Part shown: positions 26,405-34,090 of the stretch, piece by piece
Layout of the letters: every line of letters begins with the position of its first letter
How positions within the stretch are numbered: the stretch's first letter is position 1
NCBI RefSeq assembly: GCF_017114945.1
Contig: NZ_JABXKQ010000042.1
Location: 1-64,000 of the forward strand
From: Nostoc sp. JL34
GTDB lineage: Bacteria > Cyanobacteriota > Cyanobacteriia > Cyanobacteriales > Nostocaceae
DNA: 64,000 nucleotides
Direction of reading: 5' to 3'
Notes under the pieces: generated by a model
Databases searched by the model: none
Told to the model about the DNA's origin: nothing
Seen by the model: only the letters and a program-made list of their open reading frames with translations
Program-made: the position numbers and the translations under genes

Positions 26405-27136
26405 ATGAAAGCCGATAGTAGACCAAATCATACAATTTTAGAAGTTCAAGAACTTGATGTTAATTATGGCGGCATTCAAGCTCTAAAAAAGATTAATTTA
26501 ATTATTCAAAAAGGCGAGGTAGTGACTCTAATTGGTGCTAACGGTGCTGGGAAAACTACTACACTCCGCGCCATCTCTAAAGTAGTTAATCCTAAGAGTG
26601 GTGTAATTATCTATAATGGACATAATATTAACCGCCGTCAAACTCACGAAGTTGTCCAACTTGGTATCGCCCATTGTCCTGAAGGACGTAGAGTATTAGC
26701 GCGGCAAACAGTACTTGATAATTTACTTTTGGGTGCTTATATTCGTTCCAATCAAGCAGAGATAAAGGCAGACATTCAGCGTCAATTTGAGCTATTTCCC
26801 CGCTTGTCACAAAGACGCAATCAACTAGCAGGAACTCTCAGTGGTGGCGAACAACAAATGTTAGCGATCGCTCGTGCTGTCATGAGTAAACCACAACTCT
26901 TACTTTTAGACGAGCCTAGCTTGGGTTTAGCACCTGCGATCGTCCGGGAAATCTTCTCAATTATTGAAAATCTCCGGGCTACAGGCGTGACTATTTTGTT
27001 AGTTGAACAAAACGCGAATTTGGCGCTGCAAATTGCCGATCGCGGTTATGTTTTGGAAGCTGGTTCTATTACTTTAACAGGCGCAGCATCAGAATTGATT
27101 AGTGATGAGCGAGTTAAAAAAGCTTATTTAGGATAA
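26405..27136 (+). CDS. livF: Branched-chain amino-acid ABC transporter ATPase (LivF-type)
   Basis: This 243-residue ATP-binding subunit has Walker A GANGAGKTTTL (about residues 38-48), the ABC signature LSGGEQQMLAIARA, Walker B LLLLDEPSLGLAPAIV and the H-loop-region VEQNANLAL typical of LivF. It would power uptake of branched-chain or neutral amino acids, like the Nat-II system of Nostoc. No livG, livH, livM or binding-protein gene lies nearby, so the other subunits must be encoded elsewhere. Urea-transport UrtE is a close alternative. Confidence 0.88.
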   Translation: MKADSRPNHTILEVQELDVNYGGIQALKKINLIIQKGEVVTLIGANGAGKTTTLRAISKVVNPKSGVIIYNGHNINRRQTHEVVQLGIAHCPEGRRVLARQTVLDNLLLGAYIRSNQAEIKADIQRQFELFPRLSQRRNQLAGTLSGGEQQMLAIARAVMSKPQLLLLDEPSLGLAPAIVREIFSIIENLRATGVTILLVEQNANLALQIADRGYVLEAGSITLTGAASELISDERVKKAYLG

Positions 27137-27169
27137 ATAATTAAATGAAAATTTTGGAGGTAGAAGCAG

Positions 27170-27733
27170 ATGGTAAAATCATCAACTAAACCCGTAACTT
27201 TGGAAGAATTTTTAAAACTACCAGAAGCAAAACCTAGCTCAGAATACATCAACGGTCAAATTATTCAAAAGCCAATGCCACAGGGAAAACATAGTATTCT
27301 TCAGGGTGAACTAGTCAGTAATATCAATTCTGTAGCGAAACCTCAAAGAATTGCCCTTACATTTCCAGAATTAAGGTGTACTTTTGGCGGACGTTCAATT
27401 GTTCCTGATGTAGCTGTATTTGCTTGGGAACGGATTCCCACAGATGAACGTGGCGATGTGGCGAATGTCTTTAAGACACATCCAGACTGGACAATTGAGA
27501 TTCTTTCGCCAGAACAAAGCCAGACTAAAGTAACCGGAAATATTTTACATTGTTTAAAACATGGTAGTCGTTTAGGTTGGTTAATTGATCCAGGCGATCG
27601 CTCTGTTTTAGTCTATCCACCAAAGCAGCAACCAGAACTTTTACAAGAAGAACAAGAAATATTACCAGTTCCCGATTTAGTTAGCGATTTTCAATTAACT
27701 GTAGGGCAACTATTTGGATGGTTGAAGTTGTAA
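27170..27733 (+). CDS. Uma2-family (DUF820) putative endonuclease
   Basis: This 187-residue protein has the Uma2 layout: a TLEEFLKLPEAKPSSEYINGQI entry in which the Glu lies near the active site, the central FPELRCTFGGRSIVPDVAVF strand pair, and TIEILSPEQS...CLKHGSRLGWLIDP. The fold is PD-(D/E)XK. Family members are abundant in cyanobacteria and have no settled function. It is 33 bp downstream of livF and is followed by another nuclease-fold gene. Confidence 0.9.
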   Translation: MVKSSTKPVTLEEFLKLPEAKPSSEYINGQIIQKPMPQGKHSILQGELVSNINSVAKPQRIALTFPELRCTFGGRSIVPDVAVFAWERIPTDERGDVANVFKTHPDWTIEILSPEQSQTKVTGNILHCLKHGSRLGWLIDPGDRSVLVYPPKQQPELLQEEQEILPVPDLVSDFQLTVGQLFGWLKL

Positions 27734-27804
27734 GCAATTGTTTATATTCATGTCTAGCTTTGGGAATACTAAAGATAGTAATTTACTCAAGTTAGAGTCA
27801 GATA

Positions 27805-28692
27805 ATGGATTTCGTGAATTTAATAAAAACGGGTAATAGTTGGAAATTTGCGACTGAAGCTGATTTAGAAGATTTTGTCTGGGCGAATTTAAAGGAACTT
27901 TTCGGATTAATTCCGTTAAAGCGACAATATTATGTTAAAGGTCAAATTTGCGACATTTTAGCATTGAGAGAAAATAAACAGTTAGTGGTGTTGGAATTGA
28001 AAAATGTTGAAGATAGATATATTGTTCAGCAGCTAACTCGATATTATGACGCTTTACAGGAAGTAAAACCTTTAGAAGACGAAATAGACTATCAACAACC
28101 TATTAGCTTAATAGCAATTAAGCCTAATTTCCATAGAGATAATTTTACAGATAAAAAATATCATAATTTGTCTATTGACTTTTTTGAATTTGCAGTTTTA
28201 GCAGATGAGTTTAACTATTATTTACAGATAAAAAATTTAGATTTAGATAATGAAAAAGTTTTAAAAATAGAAATTGCTCATCAGGACAGAGAAAGACGTG
28301 AAGATATACCTTCACCTTCTAGAGGGCTGATGAGCCATCTAGCTAAATGCTCTTCTGAACAACAAGAAGGAATATTAAAATTTCGTCAAAAGATTCTTAG
28401 CTTTGATAAACGGATGGAAGAAATATCTTCTGCTGTTAGTTTTAAATATGGAAATGGTAATAGTAAAACAAGTAAATTCTGCACTGAATTTTACTTTGAT
28501 AGTAAAGGAATACCAATTATATTTTTATGGTTAGGTTTAAAAAATAATAGTAGTGACCGTATAAGTAGAGCAAGGATTTGGACAGATTGGCAAGGCAATG
28601 CTTTGTTAGAGGGATATGTACCAAGTGGAATTGGTACAAAGATAAATTTATCCAAAAAGACACTTTCAACTAGAATAAAAATAATGAATTAA
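27805..28692 (+). CDS. NucS-like PD-(D/E)XK nuclease-fold protein
   Basis: This is a 295-residue protein. Residues 15-120 match the RecB/NucS-like core: FATEADLEDFVWANL, then CDILALRENKQLVVLELKN containing the D...ExK metal site, then YIVQQLTRYYDAL. Residues 190-295 form a second domain resembling DUF5655-type C-termini (YGNGNSKTSKFCTEFYF...GIPIIFLWLGL). A DNA-processing or defence role is plausible. The coding sequence is clearly more AT-rich than its neighbours, which fits acquired DNA. It has no partner methylase. Confidence 0.75.
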   Translation: MDFVNLIKTGNSWKFATEADLEDFVWANLKELFGLIPLKRQYYVKGQICDILALRENKQLVVLELKNVEDRYIVQQLTRYYDALQEVKPLEDEIDYQQPISLIAIKPNFHRDNFTDKKYHNLSIDFFEFAVLADEFNYYLQIKNLDLDNEKVLKIEIAHQDRERREDIPSPSRGLMSHLAKCSSEQQEGILKFRQKILSFDKRMEEISSAVSFKYGNGNSKTSKFCTEFYFDSKGIPIIFLWLGLKNNSSDRISRARIWTDWQGNALLEGYVPSGIGTKINLSKKTLSTRIKIMN

Positions 28693-28737
28693 ATAGTAGA
28701 AAATAAAGGTTCTAAGGATCACAAAGGATATAAAGAC

Positions 28738-28953
28738 ATGCTCCAACATTCTAAAGATAGAAACCGAATAGCTAGAAAGCTTAATAACTCGGAACCTTTA
28801 ACATCCGAGGAAAGGAAATTACTAGAAATAGATGCAAATGAATTTACTCATGTTATTGGGGGTGGAAGACTTAATACATATAAATTTGATCGCTATGATT
28901 CTCTAAATGGATTAGTTGAGGTAGCTTTAGAAAAATGGCTAAAAAGGCTATAA
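28738..28953 (+). CDS. Small unknown protein beside the NucS-like gene
   Basis: This is a 71-residue basic protein of no family I know. It has a charged helical N-terminus (SKDRNRIARKLNNSEPLTSEE), a central HVIGGGRLNTYKFDRYD stretch and a C-terminal helix ending VEVALEKWLKRL. A CACAAAGGATATAAAGAC leader precedes the ATG. It lies 45 bp after the nuclease-fold gene. A degenerate second copy of its last 12 codons lies 47 bp downstream of its stop. Confidence 0.55.
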   Translation: MLQHSKDRNRIARKLNNSEPLTSEERKLLEIDANEFTHVIGGGRLNTYKFDRYDSLNGLVEVALEKWLKRL

Positions 28954-29000
28954 GCAAAGTATTACTATCGCAATCTTAAACATTTTAGCAGATTACTATA

Positions 29001-29039
29001 GTCGATATTGCTTTAGAAACTTGGCTAAAAAGGCTTTAA
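29001..29039 (+). pseudogene. Degenerate duplicate of the upstream gene's 3' end
   Basis: These 39 bases encode VDIALETWLKRL and a stop; 28915-28953 encodes VEVALEKWLKRL and a stop. 32 of 39 bases match, and a stop (TAG) lies just upstream in the same frame. It looks like what is left of a tandem duplicate. Confidence 0.65.
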
Positions 29040-29194
29040 TAAAAGCTATATTGACAGCATTTATAACTTTTCCTAATCATTAGTATTATTAAATATTATT
29101 ACGATTTTTGTCATATATTAATACTTACAGCGCTCCTTGCAGATATCTATATATTTGTTTAGCGGCGAATTCTATTCACGGAATAATTAAACTT

Positions 29195-29842
29195 ATGAGT
29201 CAAATAGTCTGGATAGCAAGACACGCTAACCGCCTCGATTTCGTAAACCCTGATTGGTTTCTCACTGCCGAACGACGCTACGATCCACCCTTGTCTGATG
29301 ATGGTATGGTGCAGGCACAACAATTAGCTAAACGATTGAAAGGAGAAAATATTGGCCATATTTTCGCTTCTCCTTTCCTGCGAACTGTACAAACAGCAAA
29401 CGCAGTTGCAGAAATGCTCAACTTGCCAATCAAACTCGAAACAGGCTTGAGTGAATGGCTAAATCCAGTTTGGATGACAGAAGAACCTGACAGACTCTCA
29501 ACTCCAGCATTAGCAGAGTTATTCCCCAGAATTGACAGCAGCTATACCTCGCGCATCGCCGCAAAATTTCCTGAAACTCACGAAAAAGTGCGAGAACGTT
29601 CTGGACAAACTGCTAGATGTTTAGCTACTGAGTTCTTTCCAGAGGATATTTTGCTCATAGCACATGGTGCATCTGTATTGGGGGGAGCAATGGGGCTAGT
29701 GGGGGAAATTGCCAAAACAGAAGTTAAAGCTTCTTTATGTTCTCTGGTAAAAGTGGTACGCCAAGACCCAGAATGGTTATTAGAACTAACGGGAGATACT
29801 TCCCATTTAACCCACATAGAAGAAGTTATTCGATTTGCTTAA
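29195..29842 (+). CDS. Histidine phosphatase superfamily protein
   Basis: Starting at the ATG at 29195 (MSQIVWIARHANRLDFV) the product has 215 residues. The phosphohistidine motif is R-H-A-N, where most relatives have R-H-G. LSDDGMVQAQQLAKRL, IFASPFLRTVQTANAVA with the second Arg, and LLIAHGASVLG with the C-terminal catalytic His complete the phosphoglycerate-mutase fold. Substrates in this superfamily range from sugar phosphates to proteins, so none is assigned. A longer frame from 29108 adds a Cys/Tyr-rich leader without support. Confidence 0.9.
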   Translation: MSQIVWIARHANRLDFVNPDWFLTAERRYDPPLSDDGMVQAQQLAKRLKGENIGHIFASPFLRTVQTANAVAEMLNLPIKLETGLSEWLNPVWMTEEPDRLSTPALAELFPRIDSSYTSRIAAKFPETHEKVRERSGQTARCLATEFFPEDILLIAHGASVLGGAMGLVGEIAKTEVKASLCSLVKVVRQDPEWLLELTGDTSHLTHIEEVIRFA

Positions 29843-29926
29843 ACCTTTGATAGAGATTTGCGTTCATGGCTTCTGGTACGTTGGGTATGTCCTACAAAAA
29901 AAGTAATTAATTCGCGAATAAATTCT

Positions 29927-30952
29927 ATGACTTTATTACTAGCAGGAGACATTGGCGGGACGAAAACTATTCTGCAATTGGTTGAAAAATCAGATTCACC
30001 AGCTTTACATACTATTTATCAGGAAAGTTATCACAGTGCTGATTTTCCTGATTTAGTACCCATAGTGCAGCAGTTTTTGCTCAAAGCTAATACACCAATA
30101 CCAGAAAAGGCTTGTTTTGCGATCGCAGGCCCCATTGTCAAAAATACTGCCAAACTGACAAATTTAGCCTGGTTCCTGGATACCGAACGTCTACAAGAAG
30201 AATTGGGTATCCCGCACATTTCTTTGATTAACGACTTCGCCGCCGTTGGGCATGGCATTTCAGGTTTACAAAAACAAGACTTGCACACGTTGCAAATTGG
30301 CAAATCTCAACCCGATGCTCCCATTGGAATTATTGGTGCTGGTACTGGCTTAGGACAAGGATTTTTAATTAAACATGGAAACGACTATCAAGTTTTTCCC
30401 TCAGAAGGTGGACACGCTGACTTTGCCCCTCGTAACGAGATCGAGTTTCAACTGTTGAAATACCTGCTGGGTAAACATGATATCCAGCGCATTTCTGTGG
30501 AACGCGTGGTTTCTGGAATGGGAATTGTGGCAATTTACCAATTTTTACGCGATCGCAAATTTGCCACTGAATCACCAGATATTGCCCAAGTTGTCAGAAC
30601 TTGGGAACAAGAAGCGGGACAGGAAGAGAAAAGTGTTGATGCTGGTGCTGCTATTGGTACAGCTGCATTACAAGGTAGCGATCGCCTCTCGGAACAAACT
30701 TTGCAACTATTTATAGAAGCTTACGGTGCAGAAGCCGGCAATCTCGCCCTGAAACTCCTACCTTACGGTGGCTTATACATTGCTGGGGGAATTGCACCCA
30801 AAATCCTGCCCTTAATCCAAAATAGCGGTTTCTTATTAAATTTCACCCAAAAAGGTAGGATGCGCCGCCTCCTGGAAGAGATCCCCGTGTATATTATCCT
30901 CAACTCGCAAGTCGGCCTAATTGGTGCTGCTTTATGTGCTGCTAGGTTATAA
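29927..30952 (+). CDS. glk: Glucokinase
   Basis: Starting at the ATG at 29927 (MTLLLAGDIGGTKT) the product has 341 residues. It phosphorylates glucose with ATP for glycolysis or the oxidative pentose phosphate pathway. The N-terminal phosphate loop, LINDFAAVGHGI with the catalytic Asp, GAGTGLGQGFLI, and the EGGHADFAPRNEIEFQLLKYL glucose-binding block are in family order. It lies 84 bp after the phosphatase gene on the same strand, so cotranscription is possible. Confidence 0.94.
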   Translation: MTLLLAGDIGGTKTILQLVEKSDSPALHTIYQESYHSADFPDLVPIVQQFLLKANTPIPEKACFAIAGPIVKNTAKLTNLAWFLDTERLQEELGIPHISLINDFAAVGHGISGLQKQDLHTLQIGKSQPDAPIGIIGAGTGLGQGFLIKHGNDYQVFPSEGGHADFAPRNEIEFQLLKYLLGKHDIQRISVERVVSGMGIVAIYQFLRDRKFATESPDIAQVVRTWEQEAGQEEKSVDAGAAIGTAALQGSDRLSEQTLQLFIEAYGAEAGNLALKLLPYGGLYIAGGIAPKILPLIQNSGFLLNFTQKGRMRRLLEEIPVYIILNSQVGLIGAALCAARL

Positions 30953-30997
30953 CAGCTGGCATCATCAGTGAGATCAGCATCTCAAAAGGCAAAAAAT

Positions 30998-31600
30998 ATG
31001 ACAGTTAAAAGTCTGTTGCCACTAATCGCCGCCACCATTGTCTGTGGTGGCTCTGTTTTGGTGGAAGCGCGTCAACCCAAACCTCCGGCAGCTGTTGTCA
31101 AACCAAAGGTTTCTCAACCCGTGCAGCCACAATGGAAGTTATACACTCCTCCAGATGGGCGCTTTAGTATTTTGATGCCGGGAAGCCCCAACAGAAATAC
31201 TCAATCCCAAAAAACTTATATGGGGGAAATTAACCTAGAAATATTTGTCGCTCAACCACCAAAACAGCAAGTAGCATACATAGTTGCTTACAATGATTTT
31301 CCTTATAGTTACGGTCAAATGGCTGACCCCCAAGCTGTACTTAATAATGCACGAGATATGGCTTTAAAGACTACAAAAAGTAATTTAATTAGTCAACGAA
31401 ACATTCGTAGTTCCAATAATCATCCCGGCAAAGAAATTGAGTACATCAATTCTGGAGGTAAAATTACTATCAGTAGAATGTATGTTGCCGAAGGAAGACT
31501 ATATCAAGTAATGGCAATAACTACAAAAAAACAGCAGAAGACACTAGCTAAAACGATTACTGGGTATTTAAATTCTTTCCATGTAGTTTTGAAAAAGTGA
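30998..31600 (+). CDS. Exported protein, possibly PsbP-like fold
   Basis: Starting at the ATG at 30998 (MTVKSLLPLIAATIVCGGSV) the product has 200 residues. The N-terminus is a signal peptide ending near VEARQ, then comes a Pro/Lys/Val-rich linker. The remainder begins WKLYTPPDGRFSILMPGSP, a phrase common in small cyanobacterial PsbP-like or DUF1795-like exported proteins. It is probably periplasmic or lumenal. I cannot separate these families by eye. It follows glucokinase by 45 bp. Confidence 0.7.
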   Translation: MTVKSLLPLIAATIVCGGSVLVEARQPKPPAAVVKPKVSQPVQPQWKLYTPPDGRFSILMPGSPNRNTQSQKTYMGEINLEIFVAQPPKQQVAYIVAYNDFPYSYGQMADPQAVLNNARDMALKTTKSNLISQRNIRSSNNHPGKEIEYINSGGKITISRMYVAEGRLYQVMAITTKKQQKTLAKTITGYLNSFHVVLKK

Positions 31601-31620
31601 AATAACTAAAACCTCTACTA

Positions 31621-31652
31621 TATTAGCCTTGTAATCAATTGCAGGGCTAATA
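31621..31652. terminator. Hairpin after the exported-protein gene
   Basis: Arms TATTAGCCTTG and CAGGGCTAATA pair with one mismatch around TAATCAATTG, 20 bp after the stop at 31600. There is no strong T run. The rest of the 304-bp spacer holds nothing else I recognise. Confidence 0.5.
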
Positions 31653-31904
31653 GGTAGGTGAGCATCGATAGTTAATATAGTGTATAATGTTTTACAATTT
31701 AGGACATATATCGCAAACCAAATAAAAAAATTTTGATTGTAGGTAATAAGATTTTCCATTGACTCCTAAATTCTGCTATATTTTAGGTTTTTAGCCCATA
31801 TCATACAACTTATACGCTACTCAACCGCTTACTGAAACACGATTTCTAACACTAGGATGTCATGCTGAAATAATTAGCAAATTACACATAACCAAGTGAA
31901 ATAA

Positions 31905-32283
31905 ATGGCTGATATTAGGGATACTGCCGTTACCGCTAGTTCTTTTAGCACCCTGGTTGATGCAATCAAGGCTGCCAATTTGATAGATACTCTTAAAGGT
32001 GTTGACTCGTTTATCGCCTCTGCATCCACAGATCAAGCCTTTGCAAAGCTTCCACCAGATACTATAGAGACATTGCTTAACAATATTAATAAGCTCCAGG
32101 AACTTTTAACATATCACATCGTTTCCGGCAAAGTGATGCCCATAAAGCCGATTGAAAGTTCAAGTTTTAAAATTGACCCTTTCCATAATGTCAATATTGA
32201 TCATGCTCCACAGCCTCAAAACCCGATGCTGCTAATGATAACGGTGTCATCCACATCATTATTGATTCCTCAGTAAATAAATA
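31905..32283 (+). pseudogene. Fasciclin-domain gene with a 3' frameshift
   Basis: The frame from 31905 reads MADIRDTAVTASSFSTLVDA, a typical bacterial fasciclin start, then DTLKGVDSFIASASTDQAFAKLP and LLTYHIVSGKVM. Near 32213 it turns into unrelated PMLLMITVSSTSL and stops at 32276. In another frame the expected ending continues: SKPDAANDNGVIHIIID, so a frameshift splits the last FAS1 strands. The intact part could still give a 123-residue truncated protein. The PFT/VFAP core also reads SFIASAST, which suggests wider decay. Full-length relatives are exported or cell-surface adhesion proteins, though no signal peptide is present here. Confidence 0.75.
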
Positions 32284-32492
32284 AAATATATAGATGACAA
32301 ATAATATCTGTGGGGTAGAAACTATTTATAGTCACTACCTCATTACTGTCTAAATATATTTGAAGTAACTCAACTTCATTAAATATCATACCTCTCTCAT
32401 TTTAGGAGAAAGGCTTTGACTCCTCCTTGCTATTGGGGGAGGTTAGGTCTGTTTTATATTTTTTAAGGGTATTTCACTTAGTCAATACTTTA

Positions 32493-32656
32493 GAGGTTGT
32501 TTGAAAAGTTGTAAAGTATACTCAAAAGCCCGCTGCCATTCCTCTCCCCGAAAGTTCAAGAGGCTTTGAAACCCCCATTCCCTTGTAGGGAAGGGGGGCT
32601 GGGGGGTTAGGTTTTCGAGGCTTAGATGTTACCAAAAAAACTTTTCAAACAACCTC
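32493..32656. mobile_element. MITE-like element, copy 3 (164 bp)
   Basis: Same orientation as copy 2 and highly similar to it; ends GAGGTTGTTTGAAAAGTT and AACTTTTCAAACAACCTC are near-perfect inverted repeats. Flanked by TTA at 32490-32492 and TTA at 32657-32659. A short region just upstream (about 32385-32455) looks like a decayed relative of the interior. Confidence 0.9.
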
Positions 32657-32737
32657 TTAGACGCTGATATCATTTATCTTCAAATTTGCCCTAACAATAA
32701 AAATATTATCAGCTAAATAAACTTAAGAGTTGAGGCT

Positions 32738-32947
32738 TTGAAAATGAAATATTTATTTACTAGACAGAATAATTTAATTACTCTTCATAGCCCCAATGAT
32801 CTATCTACAGAAATCAGTCGATTTATGAATAGTAATTATACTTGTCTTTGCTGTTCACATACCTTACTACGTCACGTAAGTTCGGGTAGAATTTACTGGC
32901 GTTGTAGCTCCTGCTATCAGGAAATGCCAGTTTATAAAACGACATAA
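32738..32947 (+). CDS. Small zinc-ribbon-like protein
   Basis: This 69-residue protein has CLCC at residues 36-39 and CSSC at 56-59, a spacing typical of a zinc ribbon, with YWRCSSCYQEMPVY closing the knuckle. The N-terminal half is short and polar. There is a GAGG eight bases upstream of the ATG. Zinc ribbons of this size often bind nucleic acid or protein partners, but no function is known for this one. Confidence 0.6.
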   Translation: MKMKYLFTRQNNLITLHSPNDLSTEISRFMNSNYTCLCCSHTLLRHVSSGRIYWRCSSCYQEMPVYKTT

Positions 32948-33072
32948 CTAAAATTGAAGAATGGAATATCTCTATATCAAACTGGACTTTAATCTGTGAG
33001 CCAAAATTCGTTGTCTTACCTTATAAATGAATACTATCTTGAATCAAATTCAATTAATCATTGGTATCTATC

Positions 33073-33288
33073 ATGAATTTATTTCAATCTAATCAGTTAG
33101 AGTTTGCCTGGTGGGTAGAAATAAATACCTCTATTCCACATTGCACTTATTACTTTGGCCATTTTGATAGTGAAAAAGAGGCACAACTTTCTAGAAGTGG
33201 CTACGTCGAAGACTTATATCAAGAAGAAGCCAGAGATATCATTGCACTAGTCAAGCAATGTCAGCCTGATGTCCTGACGATTTTTTAG
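33073..33288 (+). CDS. DUF1816 protein
   Basis: I use the ATG at 33073 (MNLFQSNQLEF), giving 71 residues. The DUF1816 text is clear: WWVEINTSIPHCTYYFGHFD, then EAQLSRSGYVEDLYQEEARDI and a CQPDVLTIF ending. The domain is cyanobacterial and distantly like the CpcD linker fold; its role is unknown. Its 3' end overlaps the end of the convergent DUF3775 gene by four bases. Confidence 0.85.
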   Translation: MNLFQSNQLEFAWWVEINTSIPHCTYYFGHFDSEKEAQLSRSGYVEDLYQEEARDIIALVKQCQPDVLTIF

Positions 33289-33689
33289 GATAAAGCAGAA
33301 GTCCAAATATTTAGTTTTTGAAGCCCGTCTCGCAAATATTTTGCTAAAAGGGGTCTTTCGATAATATAACTGGTTGCATACTTTTCAGGTATAAGCTCTA
33401 CTACTTGTTTAAGCAAATTTTGGAAGTCTTCTAATTGTCCATCTGACATACCTCGACCAAGCCACATCAGAGCTATTAACTCTGCTTTTTCTTCCTGGGA
33501 AAATTTGTTAATATATTTATGTAATATGTTGACTGAATATCTTTCTGCTATTTTGAAATCTTCTAAATAATTAGACAATTGCTCTATAAATATTTCTGGT
33601 TGTTTTTTTATCCCAGATCCCGTTGATCCATAAACTAATTCGGCAATTTCAATAACGTTATCTATTTTATTAATTGATAAATAAGTCAT
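33285..33689 (-). CDS. DUF3775-family protein
   Basis: This 134-residue helical protein carries the family core EEKAELIALMWLGRGM (about residues 68-83) and a closing YIIERPLLAKYLRDGLQKL. The N-terminus MTYLSINKIDNVIEIAELVY also fits. No enzyme motif is visible. The gene is convergent with the DUF1816 gene and shares its last bases with it. The function is unknown. Confidence 0.78.
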   Translation of the reverse strand: MTYLSINKIDNVIEIAELVYGSTGSGIKKQPEIFIEQLSNYLEDFKIAERYSVNILHKYINKFSQEEKAELIALMWLGRGMSDGQLEDFQNLLKQVVELIPEKYATSYIIERPLLAKYLRDGLQKLNIWTSALS

Positions 33690-34090
33690 GTTTTTATATT
33701 CAGATTAGAGTGAATAAACACAAACAAAATAATAGAGATAACTTAGCAATTTTACTACCAAAACTTTCTCAATACAAAGGTATACTGAGATAATATCTAT
33801 ATTATGCAGCTAGAGATTTTTAATCTAGCAAGTAACCACTAAGTAATTCTTCAGCCTGTACTTAAGTATTACAGACACGTGTTTAAATTCAGGTGTTGTC
33901 AAAAGCTTGAAATGTATAAGATGAACGTATAATGTTTGATTTTGTGACAAAAGTTTAAAAATTTGAGAGTGTTTCTTGGGTTTTGTATAACTTTAAAGGA
34001 GTAGAATGTTACTATCACAGAAAAAGCTATAAAATTGCAGATATTTATAAAAGTTAAAGTTCATGATTTGAGGAGCAGGGTTTTTGTCCT
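33690..34090. other. Divergent spacer upstream of the NACHT gene
   Basis: 401 bp of AT-rich sequence containing the leaders of the DUF3775 and NACHT genes. No repeat or RNA recognised. Confidence 0.45.
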
